DNA of 29,637 nt from positions 1 through 29,637 of the forward strand of contig JAZQOM010000020.1 in assembly GCA_045627885.1 (NCBI GenBank). The letters run 5' to 3'. The stretch comes from CALCTE01 sp045627885. GTDB taxonomy: Bacteria > Bacillota > Clostridia > Oscillospirales > CAG-272. Below are positions 1 through 7,489 of this stretch, piece after piece (position 1 is the stretch's first letter; each line of letters opens with the position of its first letter). The notes beneath the pieces are model-generated. The model worked only from the letters and a program-made list of their open reading frames with translations, was not told the DNA's origin and did no database searches. The position numbers and the translations under genes were made by a program.

Positions 1-133
1 AATGATATATCGCTTGCACGATATGTGTGCAAAGCCACCTTTTCTTTTCACCCTTCTCTTTTATCTCTTATCCGGAAACGACAATTTTCTTTCAGAGAAG
101 AGAGAAGAACGAAAAGAGAAAAGTGAAGAGTAC

Positions 134-177
134 AAAAAGAAACGACAATCTTCTGTCGAAAATTGTCGTTTCTTTTT
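134..177 (-). terminator. Terminator after tRNA-Arg
   Basis: A 16-bp stem (134-149 pairs with 162-177) encloses a 12-nt loop. Read on the minus strand it lies directly after the tRNA and ends in a T-rich run (TTTCTTTTT). The last stem base overlaps the A of the encoded CCA end. It also has a T-rich tail in the plus direction, so it could stop transcription both ways. Confidence 0.8.
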
Positions 178-254
178 GGCCCGCCTTACAGGGCTCGAAC
201 CTGCGGCCTCCGGAATCGGAATCCGACACTCTAATCCAACTGAGCTAAAGGCGG
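177..254 (-). tRNA. tRNA-Arg (anticodon CCG)
   Basis: The minus strand folds as a full cloverleaf. The acceptor stem is CCGCCTT paired with AAGGCGG, followed by discriminator G and an encoded CCA. The D arm begins TAGCTCAGTTGG, and the T arm GCAGG-TTCGAGC-CCTGT is intact. The anticodon stem TCGGA/TCCGG encloses the loop TTCCGAT, giving anticodon CCG, which reads the arginine codon CGG. The gene lies just downstream of glnS on the same strand, separated by a hairpin. Confidence 0.95.
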
Positions 255-261
255 ATATTTT

Positions 262-293
262 ACGGAAAGCGCAATTTGCGCTTTCCGTTTTTT
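262..293 (-). terminator. Palindromic terminator between glnS and tRNA-Arg
   Basis: A near-perfect GC-rich palindrome (262-274 with 276-288) starts a few bases after the glnS stop codon. The clearer T run (TTTTTT, 288-293) is on the plus-strand side. In the minus direction the tail is the weaker TAAAATAT. It may therefore be bidirectional, or only partly stop glnS transcription and allow some read-through into the tRNA. Confidence 0.6.
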
Positions 294-294
294 C

Positions 295-1947
295 TTACTT
301 TTTATTCGGGTCAAAAGAGCTCTTGAGCGGCACAATAAGGTTGAACTCGGGATTCTCGGCACTGTACAGCTTTTCATCCGCGCAGTAAAATCCCTTTCTT
401 ATAAACTGCATTCTGTCCCCCGCCTTGACATCCGCGATGGACGGCTCTGCGTAAGACTTGAGCACCTTCTTCGACTCAGGATTATATTCAAGCTCTCCCT
501 CGGCGTTCGGCAAAAGCAGATAATCATACTGATTGACCTTTATTTCCTTTGCCGTGCTTGCTTCTACCCAGTGTATCGTTCCCTTGACCTTGCGGATATC
601 GCCGCCGGGCGTTCCGCTCTTTGTCTCGGGGTCGTATGTGCAGTGAATTTCCGTGACTTTTCCGTTTTCGTCGGAAACATAATCCGTGCAGGTTACAAAG
701 TACGCATTTCTGAGCCTTACCTCGTTTCCCGGATAAAGTCTGTGATACTTCGGAACGGGTACCGCCATAAAGTCATCACGCTCGATATAAAGCTCTCTGC
801 CGAATGGAATTTCTCTCTTGCCTAAAGACTCATTGGTCGCGCTGTTGTCGGATTCGACATACTCGATTTTGCCCTCGGGATAGTTTGTTATAATGAGCTT
901 TACGGGGTCAAGAACAACATTCTTCGACGGAACCTTGTCCTTGATATCCTCTCTCACGCAATATTCGAGAAGTCCGATATCGACCGTGCTGTAATTCTTG
1001 GCAACGCCGACAAGCTCACAGAATGTGCGAAGTGCTTCGGGAGTATAACCTCTGCGGCGAATGCCGGCAACGGTAGACATTCTCGGGTCGTCCCAGCCGT
1101 CAACCTTGTTCTCGTCCACAAGACGCTTGAGATAGCGCTTGCTCATCACCATATTTGTTATATTGAGCCTTGCAAATTCTATCTGCTTGGGCGGATGCGG
1201 AACATCGCAGTTTTCAACAACCCAATTATAGAGCGGTCTGTGGTCTTCAAATTCGAGCGTGCATATTGAATGCGTAATTCCCTCGTGTGCGTCCTCGAGC
1301 GGATGAGCAAAGTCATACATCGGATAGATGCACCACTTGTCGCCGGTGTTGTGGTGTGTGGAATGAGCTATGCGGTAAATTATCGGGTCACGCATATTGA
1401 TATTCGGGCTCGACATATCAATCTTTGCTCTCAAAACCTTTTCGCCGTCGACAAATTCGCCGTTTTTCATTCTCGTAAATAAGTCGAGATTCTCCTCGAC
1501 ACTGCGGTTTCTCCACGGACTCTCCTTGCCGGGCTCCGTGAGAGTTCCTCTGTTTTCTTTAATCTCGTCGGCGCTCATATCGCAGACGAACGCGAGTCCC
1601 TTTTTGATAAGAAGAATCGCGCATTCGTACATATAGTCAAAATAATCGGAAGCGAAAAGGCACTTGTCCCACTTAAAGCCGAGCCACTCAATATCGCGCT
1701 TTATCGACTCGACATACTCAACATCCTCTTTTACGGGATTAGTATCGTCAAAGCGCAGATTGCAGTGACCGCCGTACTTCTTTGCCGTACCGAAATTGAG
1801 GCATATCGACTTGACATGACCGATGTGCAGATAGCCGTTTGGCTCGGGCGGAAAACGGGTGTATACCGCGCCGCCGTATGTTCCCTTTTCGTTATCATCG
1901 TCAATGATGTCATGTATAAAATTGCCGTTCATTATTTTTTCTTCCAT
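295..1947 (-). CDS. glnS: Glutaminyl-tRNA synthetase
   Basis: Charges tRNA-Gln with glutamine using ATP; cytosolic. The 550-residue product has the class I signature HIGH (about residues 41-44, in PPEPNGYLHIGH) and the KMSKS-like VMSKR near residue 270, followed by the beta-barrel anticodon-binding domain. Length matches the E. coli enzyme (about 554). A GTG nine bases upstream (1954-1956) is in frame, but it overlaps the ribosome site AAGGTGAG. ATG at 1945-1947 sits six bases after AAGGTG and is preferred. Most Firmicutes make Gln-tRNA indirectly through GatCAB; a GlnRS is usual only in some lineages, including many gut Clostridia, and is thought to come from transfer. The gene is transcribed alone from its own promoter and is followed by tRNA-Arg. 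Confidence 0.97.
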   Translation of the reverse strand: MEEKIMNGNFIHDIIDDDNEKGTYGGAVYTRFPPEPNGYLHIGHVKSICLNFGTAKKYGGHCNLRFDDTNPVKEDVEYVESIKRDIEWLGFKWDKCLFASDYFDYMYECAILLIKKGLAFVCDMSADEIKENRGTLTEPGKESPWRNRSVEENLDLFTRMKNGEFVDGEKVLRAKIDMSSPNINMRDPIIYRIAHSTHHNTGDKWCIYPMYDFAHPLEDAHEGITHSICTLEFEDHRPLYNWVVENCDVPHPPKQIEFARLNITNMVMSKRYLKRLVDENKVDGWDDPRMSTVAGIRRRGYTPEALRTFCELVGVAKNYSTVDIGLLEYCVREDIKDKVPSKNVVLDPVKLIITNYPEGKIEYVESDNSATNESLGKREIPFGRELYIERDDFMAVPVPKYHRLYPGNEVRLRNAYFVTCTDYVSDENGKVTEIHCTYDPETKSGTPGGDIRKVKGTIHWVEASTAKEIKVNQYDYLLLPNAEGELEYNPESKKVLKSYAEPSIADVKAGDRMQFIRKGFYCADEKLYSAENPEFNLIVPLKSSFDPNKK

Positions 1948-1980
1948 AATACTCACCTTGAATATGTTTTGTATTTGTTA

Positions 1981-2009
1981 ATTTTATCACTATTATTGCC
2001 GTTTGTAAA
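1981..2009 (-). promoter_or_regulatory. glnS promoter
   Basis: On the minus strand TTTACA (2004-2009) and TAAAAT (1981-1986) are separated by exactly 17 bases. GTGA stands just before the -10 box. It lies about 34 bases upstream of the glnS start. Confidence 0.7.
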
Positions 2010-2041
2010 TACTTTCCGATAAGATTTTGCTCCGAAAACGC

Positions 2042-2070
2042 TTGACAAGCCATATTTAATGTGATATCAT
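2042..2070 (+). promoter_or_regulatory. Promoter of the trpB2 T-box transcript
   Basis: Consensus -35 TTGACA (2042-2047), 17-bp spacer, -10 TATCAT (2065-2070) preceded by TGTGA. The expected start near 2077 falls right before the first conserved bases of the T-box leader. Confidence 0.8.
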
Positions 2071-2077
2071 CAGTTAA

Positions 2078-2336
2078 ACCGTTGATGAAGGATAGTACCC
2101 CGAAAAAAAGTCCAAAGAGAGTCGCGGACGGTGAGAGCGCGGCGGCGTATGTTTCGGGCGAATGGGCTTCGGAGGGCGGAGCAAAAGCTTTATGCAAGTA
2201 GTTTCCGACGCGTTGCAGGCGTAACTTGCAAAGCATATATTAAGTATGCACAAAGTGGATGCGCAAGCATCAATCTTGGGTGGTATCGCGGAAGTAATTT
2301 CGTCCCGGGTGTTATTACACTTCGGGGCGTTTTTTG
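2078..2336 (+). promoter_or_regulatory. T-box riboswitch, specifier UGG (Trp)
   Basis: This 5' leader of about 260 nt has T-box architecture. Stem I contains AGAGAGTCG followed by a GC stem-loop (GTCGCG ... CGCGGC). The specifier strand reads GAA-TGG-GCTTCGGAG with TGG at 2163-2165, matching Trp. The T-box proper, TGGGTGGTATCGCGG, is at 2277-2291. It is followed by an intrinsic terminator hairpin (2301-2329) with a T6 run. Family knowledge: uncharged tRNA matching the specifier binds and stabilises the antiterminator, so the gene is expressed when that amino acid is short. The specifier assignment is my reading of the specifier loop; it agrees with the downstream tryptophan synthase. Confidence 0.93.
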
Positions 2337-2354
2337 TTTGAAAGGAGCGTCAAA

Positions 2355-3728
2355 ATGAGCGAAGAAAAAATCCCTTACAAAATTTATCTTAACGAAAGTG
2401 AATTGCCGACGGCGTGGTATAATCTTCGTGCGGATATGAAGAAAAAACCCGCTCCCCTGCTTGACCCGACAACCCATAAGCCGATAAGCGCCGAGGCTCT
2501 TAAAAAAGTCTTCTGCGACGAGCTTACGGCGCAGGAGCTGAACGACAAGGACGCATATATTGAAATACCGACGGAGATACGCGACTTTTACAAGATGTAT
2601 CGTCCCTCGCCTCTTATAAGAGCTTATTGCCTCGAAAAAAAGCTCGGAACTCCCGCAAAGATTTACTACAAATTTGAGGGCAACAATACAAGCGGAAGCC
2701 ACAAGCTCAATTCTGCGATAGCGCAAGCTTACTACGCAAAGAAGCAGGGACTCAAAGGCGTCACCACCGAAACCGGCGCAGGACAGTGGGGCACGGCGCT
2801 TTCCATGGCTTGCTCGTATTTCGGACTTGACTGCAAGGTATTCATGGTAAAGGGCTCTTATGAGCTCAAGCCGTTCAGACGCGAAGTAATGAGAACCTAC
2901 GGTGCAAGCGTTACTCCCTCCCCTTCTATGACCACGGAGATTGGCAAAAAGATTAACGAAGAATATCCCGGCACAACAGGAAGTCTCGGATGCGCAATAT
3001 CGGAAGCGGTTGAAGCGGCGACGACAAGAGAAGGATACAGATATGTGCTCGGCAGCGTTCTCAATCAGGTTATGCTTCATCAATCAATAATAGGTCTTGA
3101 AACAAAAGCGGCACTCGATAAATACGGCGTTAAAGCCGATGTGATAATCGGATGCGCCGGCGGCGGCTCCAACCTCGGCGGACTGATTGCTCCGTTTATG
3201 GGGCAAAAAATTAAAGGCGAAGCCGATTACAGAATAATCGCCGTTGAGCCGGAGAGTTGCCCGAGCTTTACAAGAGGCAAATACGCATACGATTATTGCG
3301 ATACCGGCAGAGTATGTCCGCTTTCAAAGATGTATACTCTCGGCAGCGGATTTATTCCGGCAGCAACACACGCAGGCGGTCTTCGCTATCACGGAATGAG
3401 CTCGACTCTTTCGGAGCTCTATGACCAGGGACTTATGGAAGCCGTAAGCGTTAAGCAGACGGAAGTATTTGCGGCGGCAGAATACTTTGCGAGAATTGAG
3501 GGAATTCTCCCCGCTCCCGAAAGCTCTCACGCAATAAAGGTTGCAATAGACGAAGCTCTTGAATGCAAAAAGACAGGCAAAGAAGAAACGATAGTCTTCG
3601 GTCTTACCGGAACAGGTTACTTTGATATGATGTCATACGAAAAGTTCCACAACGGAACAATGACCGACTACATTCCCACGGACGAGGAAATAGCGGCAAG
3701 CCACGCAAAGCTTCCGAAGCTCGACTGA
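2355..3728 (+). CDS. trpB: Tryptophan synthase beta chain, TrpB2 type
   Basis: PLP enzyme joining indole and L-serine to make L-tryptophan. The 457-residue length and the N-terminal extension (about 80 residues before RPSPLIRA) mark the TrpB2 group rather than classical TrpB1 (about 395 residues). The PLP lysine is in SGSHKLNSA (Lys117). TTETGAGQWG and the phosphate-binding glycine run CAGGGSN are present. Start: ATG after AAAGGAG, 7 bases; the frame stays open upstream into the leader but without a ribosome site. There is no trpA or other trp gene nearby, so the enzyme probably uses free indole (from the medium or from other bacteria). It is controlled by a Trp T-box. Ends at a strong terminator. 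Confidence 0.93.
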   Translation: MSEEKIPYKIYLNESELPTAWYNLRADMKKKPAPLLDPTTHKPISAEALKKVFCDELTAQELNDKDAYIEIPTEIRDFYKMYRPSPLIRAYCLEKKLGTPAKIYYKFEGNNTSGSHKLNSAIAQAYYAKKQGLKGVTTETGAGQWGTALSMACSYFGLDCKVFMVKGSYELKPFRREVMRTYGASVTPSPSMTTEIGKKINEEYPGTTGSLGCAISEAVEAATTREGYRYVLGSVLNQVMLHQSIIGLETKAALDKYGVKADVIIGCAGGGSNLGGLIAPFMGQKIKGEADYRIIAVEPESCPSFTRGKYAYDYCDTGRVCPLSKMYTLGSGFIPAATHAGGLRYHGMSSTLSELYDQGLMEAVSVKQTEVFAAAEYFARIEGILPAPESSHAIKVAIDEALECKKTGKEETIVFGLTGTGYFDMMSYEKFHNGTMTDYIPTDEEIAASHAKLPKLD

Positions 3729-3743
3729 TGACAACAATTCTCA

Positions 3744-3791
3744 ATCGATAAAAAATAAAGGCAGCAAATGCTGCCTTTATTTTTTATCGAT
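3744..3791. terminator. Bidirectional terminator between trpB2 and nuclease gene
   Basis: A perfect 23-bp inverted repeat (3744-3766 with 3769-3791) has GC-rich centre GGCAGCA/TGCTGCC and A/T-rich arms that supply a T run in both directions. It sits between the convergent ends of trpB2 (+) and the nuclease gene (-). Confidence 0.9.
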
Positions 3792-3793
3792 TT

Positions 3794-4699
3794 TTACGGT
3801 TTGCAGGATTTACACGGCGTGTATCCCTGTGCGACAAGAATTTCTCTTGTTCCGGTATATGTATCTTTGTTTGATTGCTTCATAGTCTTTACGGCTTCGC
3901 AATCCGGATTATGGAATACCATCTTTCCGCGGTTAAGAACAAAATTTACAATTTCGCCCTTTATGTCGGGGTCTTTTTTGTTGTCGCCGGTGTTGTAGTC
4001 TATTATGACGCCCGGCTGAACATTATACGCAAACGCACAGAAGCAAACGCTTTCGCCTTCGTCCTCAACGGAATAACCCTCCATGAGAACGCCTCTTGCG
4101 AGAAGCTCATTTCCGACAAATACGGGAGTAACTCTGTATAAAACATGATTATCGGTTTCTTTTACAAAGTCGGCGACCATATTCTCGAAAAGAATCATTC
4201 CCATCGTGTTCATATACCGTGTTCCGGTGATAAGATTGTTGGGATTCGCATTTTCGCCCGTGAGCTGGAAGCCTATGAGATGGCATCTGTTGTATAAGCT
4301 TCTGCCGTCAACGAATTCGTACCTGTCGCTGTGCCAAGCGGTCGGCTTTACCGAACTGATATTGTCCCGCTTCCCTTCCGGCATAAGTGACCTACCGACG
4401 CAGGAAACCGCCGCCGTGCATCTTTTAAGCGTGTCGAGCTCACCATATTTTTCATAGCTTTCGGCATTTTTCTTTTCGTCTTCCGTGAAAAACGGAATTC
4501 CGCCGTTTACGGAAACATACGGAAGCCCCGAATAAGCGGGAACGGAATCGTATGAAAATTCTGTGCATATCGGCTCGTCGTCTTTGATGTCAATATGCTC
4601 GTCGGGAATATCGGGCGAATTTTGTTCATTTTCCGTGCAAGATACAAGCATAAGAGCGAAAATTGCCGCTATGATAAAAAGGCATATAAATCTCTTCAT
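3794..4699 (-). CDS. Lipoprotein DNA/RNA non-specific endonuclease
   Basis: Probably a surface-anchored nuclease of the EndA/NucM (beta-beta-alpha metal) group. A signal peptide ends in the lipobox LMLVSC (Cys21), so the protein should be lipid-anchored outside the membrane. The catalytic region around residues 134-165 reads YNRCHLIGFQLTGEN then NPNNLITGTRYMN; His140 is the expected general base and an Asn in NPNNL the metal ligand. A C-terminal segment (about 256-301) carries FHNPDC ... GYTPCKSCKP, with His263, Cys267, Cys296 and Cys299 spaced like a small Ada-type metal-binding motif. The gene overlaps the upstream hypothetical gene by 4 bp (ATGA), so it is translated from the phosphofructokinase transcript. 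Possible role: use of extracellular nucleic acid. Family call good; substrate not shown. Confidence 0.85.
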   Translation of the reverse strand: MKRFICLFIIAAIFALMLVSCTENEQNSPDIPDEHIDIKDDEPICTEFSYDSVPAYSGLPYVSVNGGIPFFTEDEKKNAESYEKYGELDTLKRCTAAVSCVGRSLMPEGKRDNISSVKPTAWHSDRYEFVDGRSLYNRCHLIGFQLTGENANPNNLITGTRYMNTMGMILFENMVADFVKETDNHVLYRVTPVFVGNELLARGVLMEGYSVEDEGESVCFCAFAYNVQPGVIIDYNTGDNKKDPDIKGEIVNFVLNRGKMVFHNPDCEAVKTMKQSNKDTYTGTREILVAQGYTPCKSCKP

Positions 4700-5100
4700 C
4701 TTACGAACACCCTCTTTATCACATCATCGTGCGATGTTCCGTTTATAAGCGTTTCGCTTTCCGCGGTCATTCCATGCTCCTCGGGGTCATATTGAAAATA
4801 TACATCCGCGGGATACGCTCTGTTCCAAGAATATATAACGACCGTGTCCGCTTTGTCAAAGACATCCTCGAAAACATCAAACTCCGCATAGTATAAGTCG
4901 TCTTTTCCCATTACGGAAAGCGGATTTTCGGCGCATATATGAGGAATACCGGCAAAGAGCTTTTCGCTTGTCGGAGTGATTACTATTCTGCCGCCCTTGC
5001 ACATGGAAACGGCGTCTCTGATTATTCCGGCATCGCGTGTCTGCCGCCTTTTGTTGTAGCCGATTCCGGCATAATTGTCGATGCAGATTACCGCCGTCAT
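4696..5100 (-). CDS. Conserved hypothetical protein, 134 aa
   Basis: I do not recognise a defined function. The protein starts MTAVICIDNYAGIGYNKRRQ; this N-terminal pattern (cytosolic, hydrophobic start, then a G-x-x-x-NKRRQTRD box) resembles a small family found in many gut Clostridia. From memory some members are labelled ribonuclease Z, but no metallo-beta-lactamase HxHxDH motif is present here, so that label is not supported. No signal peptide or membrane segment is seen. It overlaps both neighbours by 4 bp (ATGA), between phosphofructokinase and the nuclease gene, so the three are translationally coupled. C-terminal motifs are VVIYSWNRAYPADVYF and NGTSHDDVIKRVFVR. Confidence 0.75.
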   Translation of the reverse strand: MTAVICIDNYAGIGYNKRRQTRDAGIIRDAVSMCKGGRIVITPTSEKLFAGIPHICAENPLSVMGKDDLYYAEFDVFEDVFDKADTVVIYSWNRAYPADVYFQYDPEEHGMTAESETLINGTSHDDVIKRVFVR

Positions 5101-6344
5101 ACGCTTGCTTTTACCTTTTTGAGCTTTGCGAATCTCGGAATTCCACCTTCATACGCCATATTATTTTCGCCTTCAATGAGAGGTCTTGCATATTTGATGA
5201 ATTCTTCACTCATTCCCTCTCCGTCAGGAAGTATCCACTCTGCGGGAACGGGCTTTTCGGTATTAGCTGATTCGTCAAGGTCGAAGAGCTTTACATCGCA
5301 GACATACTTGCCGTCATTATAACGCCTTACAAAGCCCGTCATCTTGCCGGTTATGCCGTCCATGGCGTATTCAACGGCGGCTTTTCCTGCGGCGTAGGCT
5401 TCTTCAACATCGGTCTTCGATGCACAGTGCGCCGCGCATCTTTGCAAAAGCGAGAGCTCGATTCCTCTTACTCTTACACCCTCAAGACGCCTTCTGCCCT
5501 CTGCGGCAAGATATCCCGCAAGACCGCCCATCTGAGCGTGACCGAATGCGTCTATGTTTTTTGCCATATCGCTTCCGTACTCGGAAATATATTTGCCGTT
5601 TTTGTCCTTGATGCCTTCCGCAACTGCAATAATACAGCAGCCCTTTTCTTTATATATCGGAATGGCTTTCTCAAAGAAAGCATCGACATCAAATACATTT
5701 TCGGGAAGATAAATGAGGTCGGGGCCCTCGTCGCCCGCAAGTGCTGCGGAAGCGGCAAGCCAGCCGGCATTTCTTCCCATTATTTCGAATATTGTGAATG
5801 AGCCCTTGGGATAAACCGAGATATCGCGGCGGACTTCTTTAATAGATGTAGCTATGTATTTTGCCGCAGAGCCGAATCCCGGGCAATGGTCTGTGCCGGA
5901 GAGGTCGTTATCAATCGTCTTCGGGATGCCCATTATTCTGCATTCATATCCCGAATGCTCCATAAACCTGCTGACCTTTGCGCAGGTGTCCATAGAATCG
6001 TTACCGCCGTTATAGAAGAAATAGCGGATGTTGTACTTCTTGAAGGTATCGAGTATTTTTACGAATTTGCTGTCATCCTCGGTATATTCGGGCAGTTTAA
6101 GTCTGCACGAACCGAGAATTGCCGCAGGAGTGCACTTAAGCAAAGCTATCTCCTTCGGGTCTTCTTTGGAAAAGTCGATAAGATTGTCGTCCAAAATTCC
6201 CTGAATTCCGAAAAGCGAACCGTACACCGCAGTAATGCAGTCGGCGGCGAGTGCCGTTTCGACAGCACCGCATATACTTGAGTTGATTACGGCAGACGGG
6301 CCTCCGCTCTGTGCGACAACACATGCTCCATAAAGTTTGCTCAT
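5097..6344 (-). CDS. 6-phosphofructokinase, PPi-dependent type
   Basis: Phosphorylates fructose 6-phosphate to fructose 1,6-bisphosphate; central glycolysis, cytosolic. The 415-residue protein has the N-terminal AQSGGPSAVINSS loop, the catalytic PKTIDNDL (residues 141-148) and MGRNAGW. The donor-site motif is GGNDSMDTC (113-121). In ATP-using bacterial PFK this reads GGDGS with PGTIDND; the bulky residue after GGN and the Lys in PKTIDND are the recognised marks of pyrophosphate use. PPi as donor makes the step reversible and saves ATP, common in anaerobic Clostridia. ATP use cannot be excluded from sequence. First gene of a three-gene operon; start after GGAGGTAA. It is divergent from aldolase, which uses its product. 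Confidence 0.9.
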   Translation of the reverse strand: MSKLYGACVVAQSGGPSAVINSSICGAVETALAADCITAVYGSLFGIQGILDDNLIDFSKEDPKEIALLKCTPAAILGSCRLKLPEYTEDDSKFVKILDTFKKYNIRYFFYNGGNDSMDTCAKVSRFMEHSGYECRIMGIPKTIDNDLSGTDHCPGFGSAAKYIATSIKEVRRDISVYPKGSFTIFEIMGRNAGWLAASAALAGDEGPDLIYLPENVFDVDAFFEKAIPIYKEKGCCIIAVAEGIKDKNGKYISEYGSDMAKNIDAFGHAQMGGLAGYLAAEGRRRLEGVRVRGIELSLLQRCAAHCASKTDVEEAYAAGKAAVEYAMDGITGKMTGFVRRYNDGKYVCDVKLFDLDESANTEKPVPAEWILPDGEGMSEEFIKYARPLIEGENNMAYEGGIPRFAKLKKVKASV

Positions 6345-6375
6345 AATTTACCTCCGAAATTATTGGGTCTACCTT

Positions 6376-6404
6376 ATTTTAACATATTTCTACATAATAT
6401 TCAA
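6376..6404 (-). promoter_or_regulatory. Promoter of the phosphofructokinase operon
   Basis: On the minus strand TTGAAT (6399-6404), 17-bp spacer, TAAAAT (6376-6381), with TATGT just before the -10 box. Located about 30 bases upstream of the start codon. Confidence 0.75.
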
Positions 6405-6425
6405 TCATAATTTTAATTTTTTTTG

Positions 6426-6454
6426 TTGACTTATCGTTTCCGATATATTAAAAT
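6426..6454 (+). promoter_or_regulatory. Promoter of fructose-bisphosphate aldolase
   Basis: TTGACT (6426-6431), 17-bp spacer, TAAAAT (6449-6454). It is divergent from the phosphofructokinase promoter, with only about 21 bp between the two -35 boxes. Confidence 0.75.
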
Positions 6455-6490
6455 AAAGACAGTAAAAAATATGTAACGGAGGAATGTATT

Positions 6491-7429
6491 ATGCCACTCG
6501 TAACATCAAAGGAAATGTTTAAGAAAGCTTATGACGGAGGATATGCCATCGGTGCTTTCAATGTAAACAACATGGAAATCATCCAAGGCATCACGGAGGC
6601 TGCCGCAGAAGAAAAGGCGCCCCTCATTCTTCAGGTTTCGGCAGGAGCGAGAAAGTACGCAAAGCACATCTATCTCGTAAAGCTTGTTGAAGCGGCTATC
6701 GCAGATACCGATTTGCCCATCTGCCTCCATCTTGACCATGGCGACAGCTTTGAAATCTGCAAATCCTGCATAGACGGAGGATTTACTTCCGTTATGATTG
6801 ACGGCTCTCATTTTCCGTTCGAAGAAAATATAGAGCTCACAAAAAAGGTCGTTGAATACGCTCACGAAAGAGGCGTGGTTGTCGAGGGTGAGCTCGGCAG
6901 ACTTGCGGGAATCGAGGACGCGGTCAATGTAAGCTCCGCAGACGCTTCCTACACAGACCCCGCACAGGTTGAAGAATTCGTCACAAAAACAGGTGTTGAT
7001 TCTCTTGCAATAGCAATAGGAACAAGCCACGGCGCATACAAGTTCAAGCCCGGTCAGAAGCCTCAGCTTCGCTTTGACATTCTCGAAGAGGTTTCGAAAA
7101 GACTGCCCGGCTTCCCGATTGTTCTTCACGGAGCATCATCGGGAGTGCCCGAGTATGTCAAGATAGTAAACGAAAACGGCGGGTCAATGCCCGACGCAAT
7201 CGGTATTCCCGAGGATATGCTTCGCAAAGCGGCTTCCATGAGCGTCTGCAAGATTAACATCGACTCCGATATCCGTCTTGCCATGACAGCCGGAATCCGT
7301 GAGCACATGGCTGCAAATCCCGACCACTTTGACCCGAGACAGTACCTCAAGCCCGCAAGAGAATATGTAAAGCAGATTGTAAAGCACAAGCTTGTCGATG
7401 TTCTCGGCTGCAACGGAAAAGCATTTTAA
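6491..7429 (+). CDS. fba: Class II fructose-bisphosphate aldolase
   Basis: Splits fructose 1,6-bisphosphate into dihydroxyacetone phosphate and glyceraldehyde 3-phosphate (reversible); zinc enzyme of glycolysis and gluconeogenesis. The 312-residue protein shows the class II start LVTSKEMFKKA, the catalytic Asp/zinc His pair in HLDHGDS (Asp82, His83), VEGELGRLAG (metal/glutamate), AIGTSHGAYKF and VLHGASSGV with further zinc histidines, and KINIDSD for substrate phosphate binding. The insert between about 245 and 270 is typical of the longer class IIB form. ATG follows CGGAGGA. Single-gene unit with its own promoter and terminator, head-to-head with the phosphofructokinase that supplies its substrate. 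Confidence 0.97.
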   Translation: MPLVTSKEMFKKAYDGGYAIGAFNVNNMEIIQGITEAAAEEKAPLILQVSAGARKYAKHIYLVKLVEAAIADTDLPICLHLDHGDSFEICKSCIDGGFTSVMIDGSHFPFEENIELTKKVVEYAHERGVVVEGELGRLAGIEDAVNVSSADASYTDPAQVEEFVTKTGVDSLAIAIGTSHGAYKFKPGQKPQLRFDILEEVSKRLPGFPIVLHGASSGVPEYVKIVNENGGSMPDAIGIPEDMLRKAASMSVCKINIDSDIRLAMTAGIREHMAANPDHFDPRQYLKPAREYVKQIVKHKLVDVLGCNGKAF

Positions 7430-7441
7430 TCATTAAGCATA

Positions 7442-7475
7442 AATAAAGCTCCTGCTTCGGCAGGAGCTTTATTTT
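7442..7475 (+). terminator. Terminator after fba
   Basis: A 14-bp stem (AATAAAGCTCCTGC with GCAGGAGCTTTATT) with a TTCG tetraloop and T tail follows the fba stop codon by about 12 bases. Its A/T arms may also stop the convergent PII-like operon, whose stop is at 7490-7492. Confidence 0.92.
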
Positions 7476-7489
7476 CTATGTGCGATGTT

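Noticed and set aside
2..388. Plus-strand open frame over the tRNA
   Set aside because: It runs through tRNA-Arg, two hairpins and the end of glnS, so it cannot be a real gene.
2190..3083. 297-codon open frame on the minus strand opposite trpB2
   Set aside because: It lies opposite a well-supported gene and the T-box leader, has Arg/Cys-rich composition and no ribosome site.
4696..5100. Ribonuclease Z label for the small gene between phosphofructokinase and nuclease
   Set aside because: At 134 residues it lacks the metallo-beta-lactamase histidine motif and is less than half the length of RNase Z.
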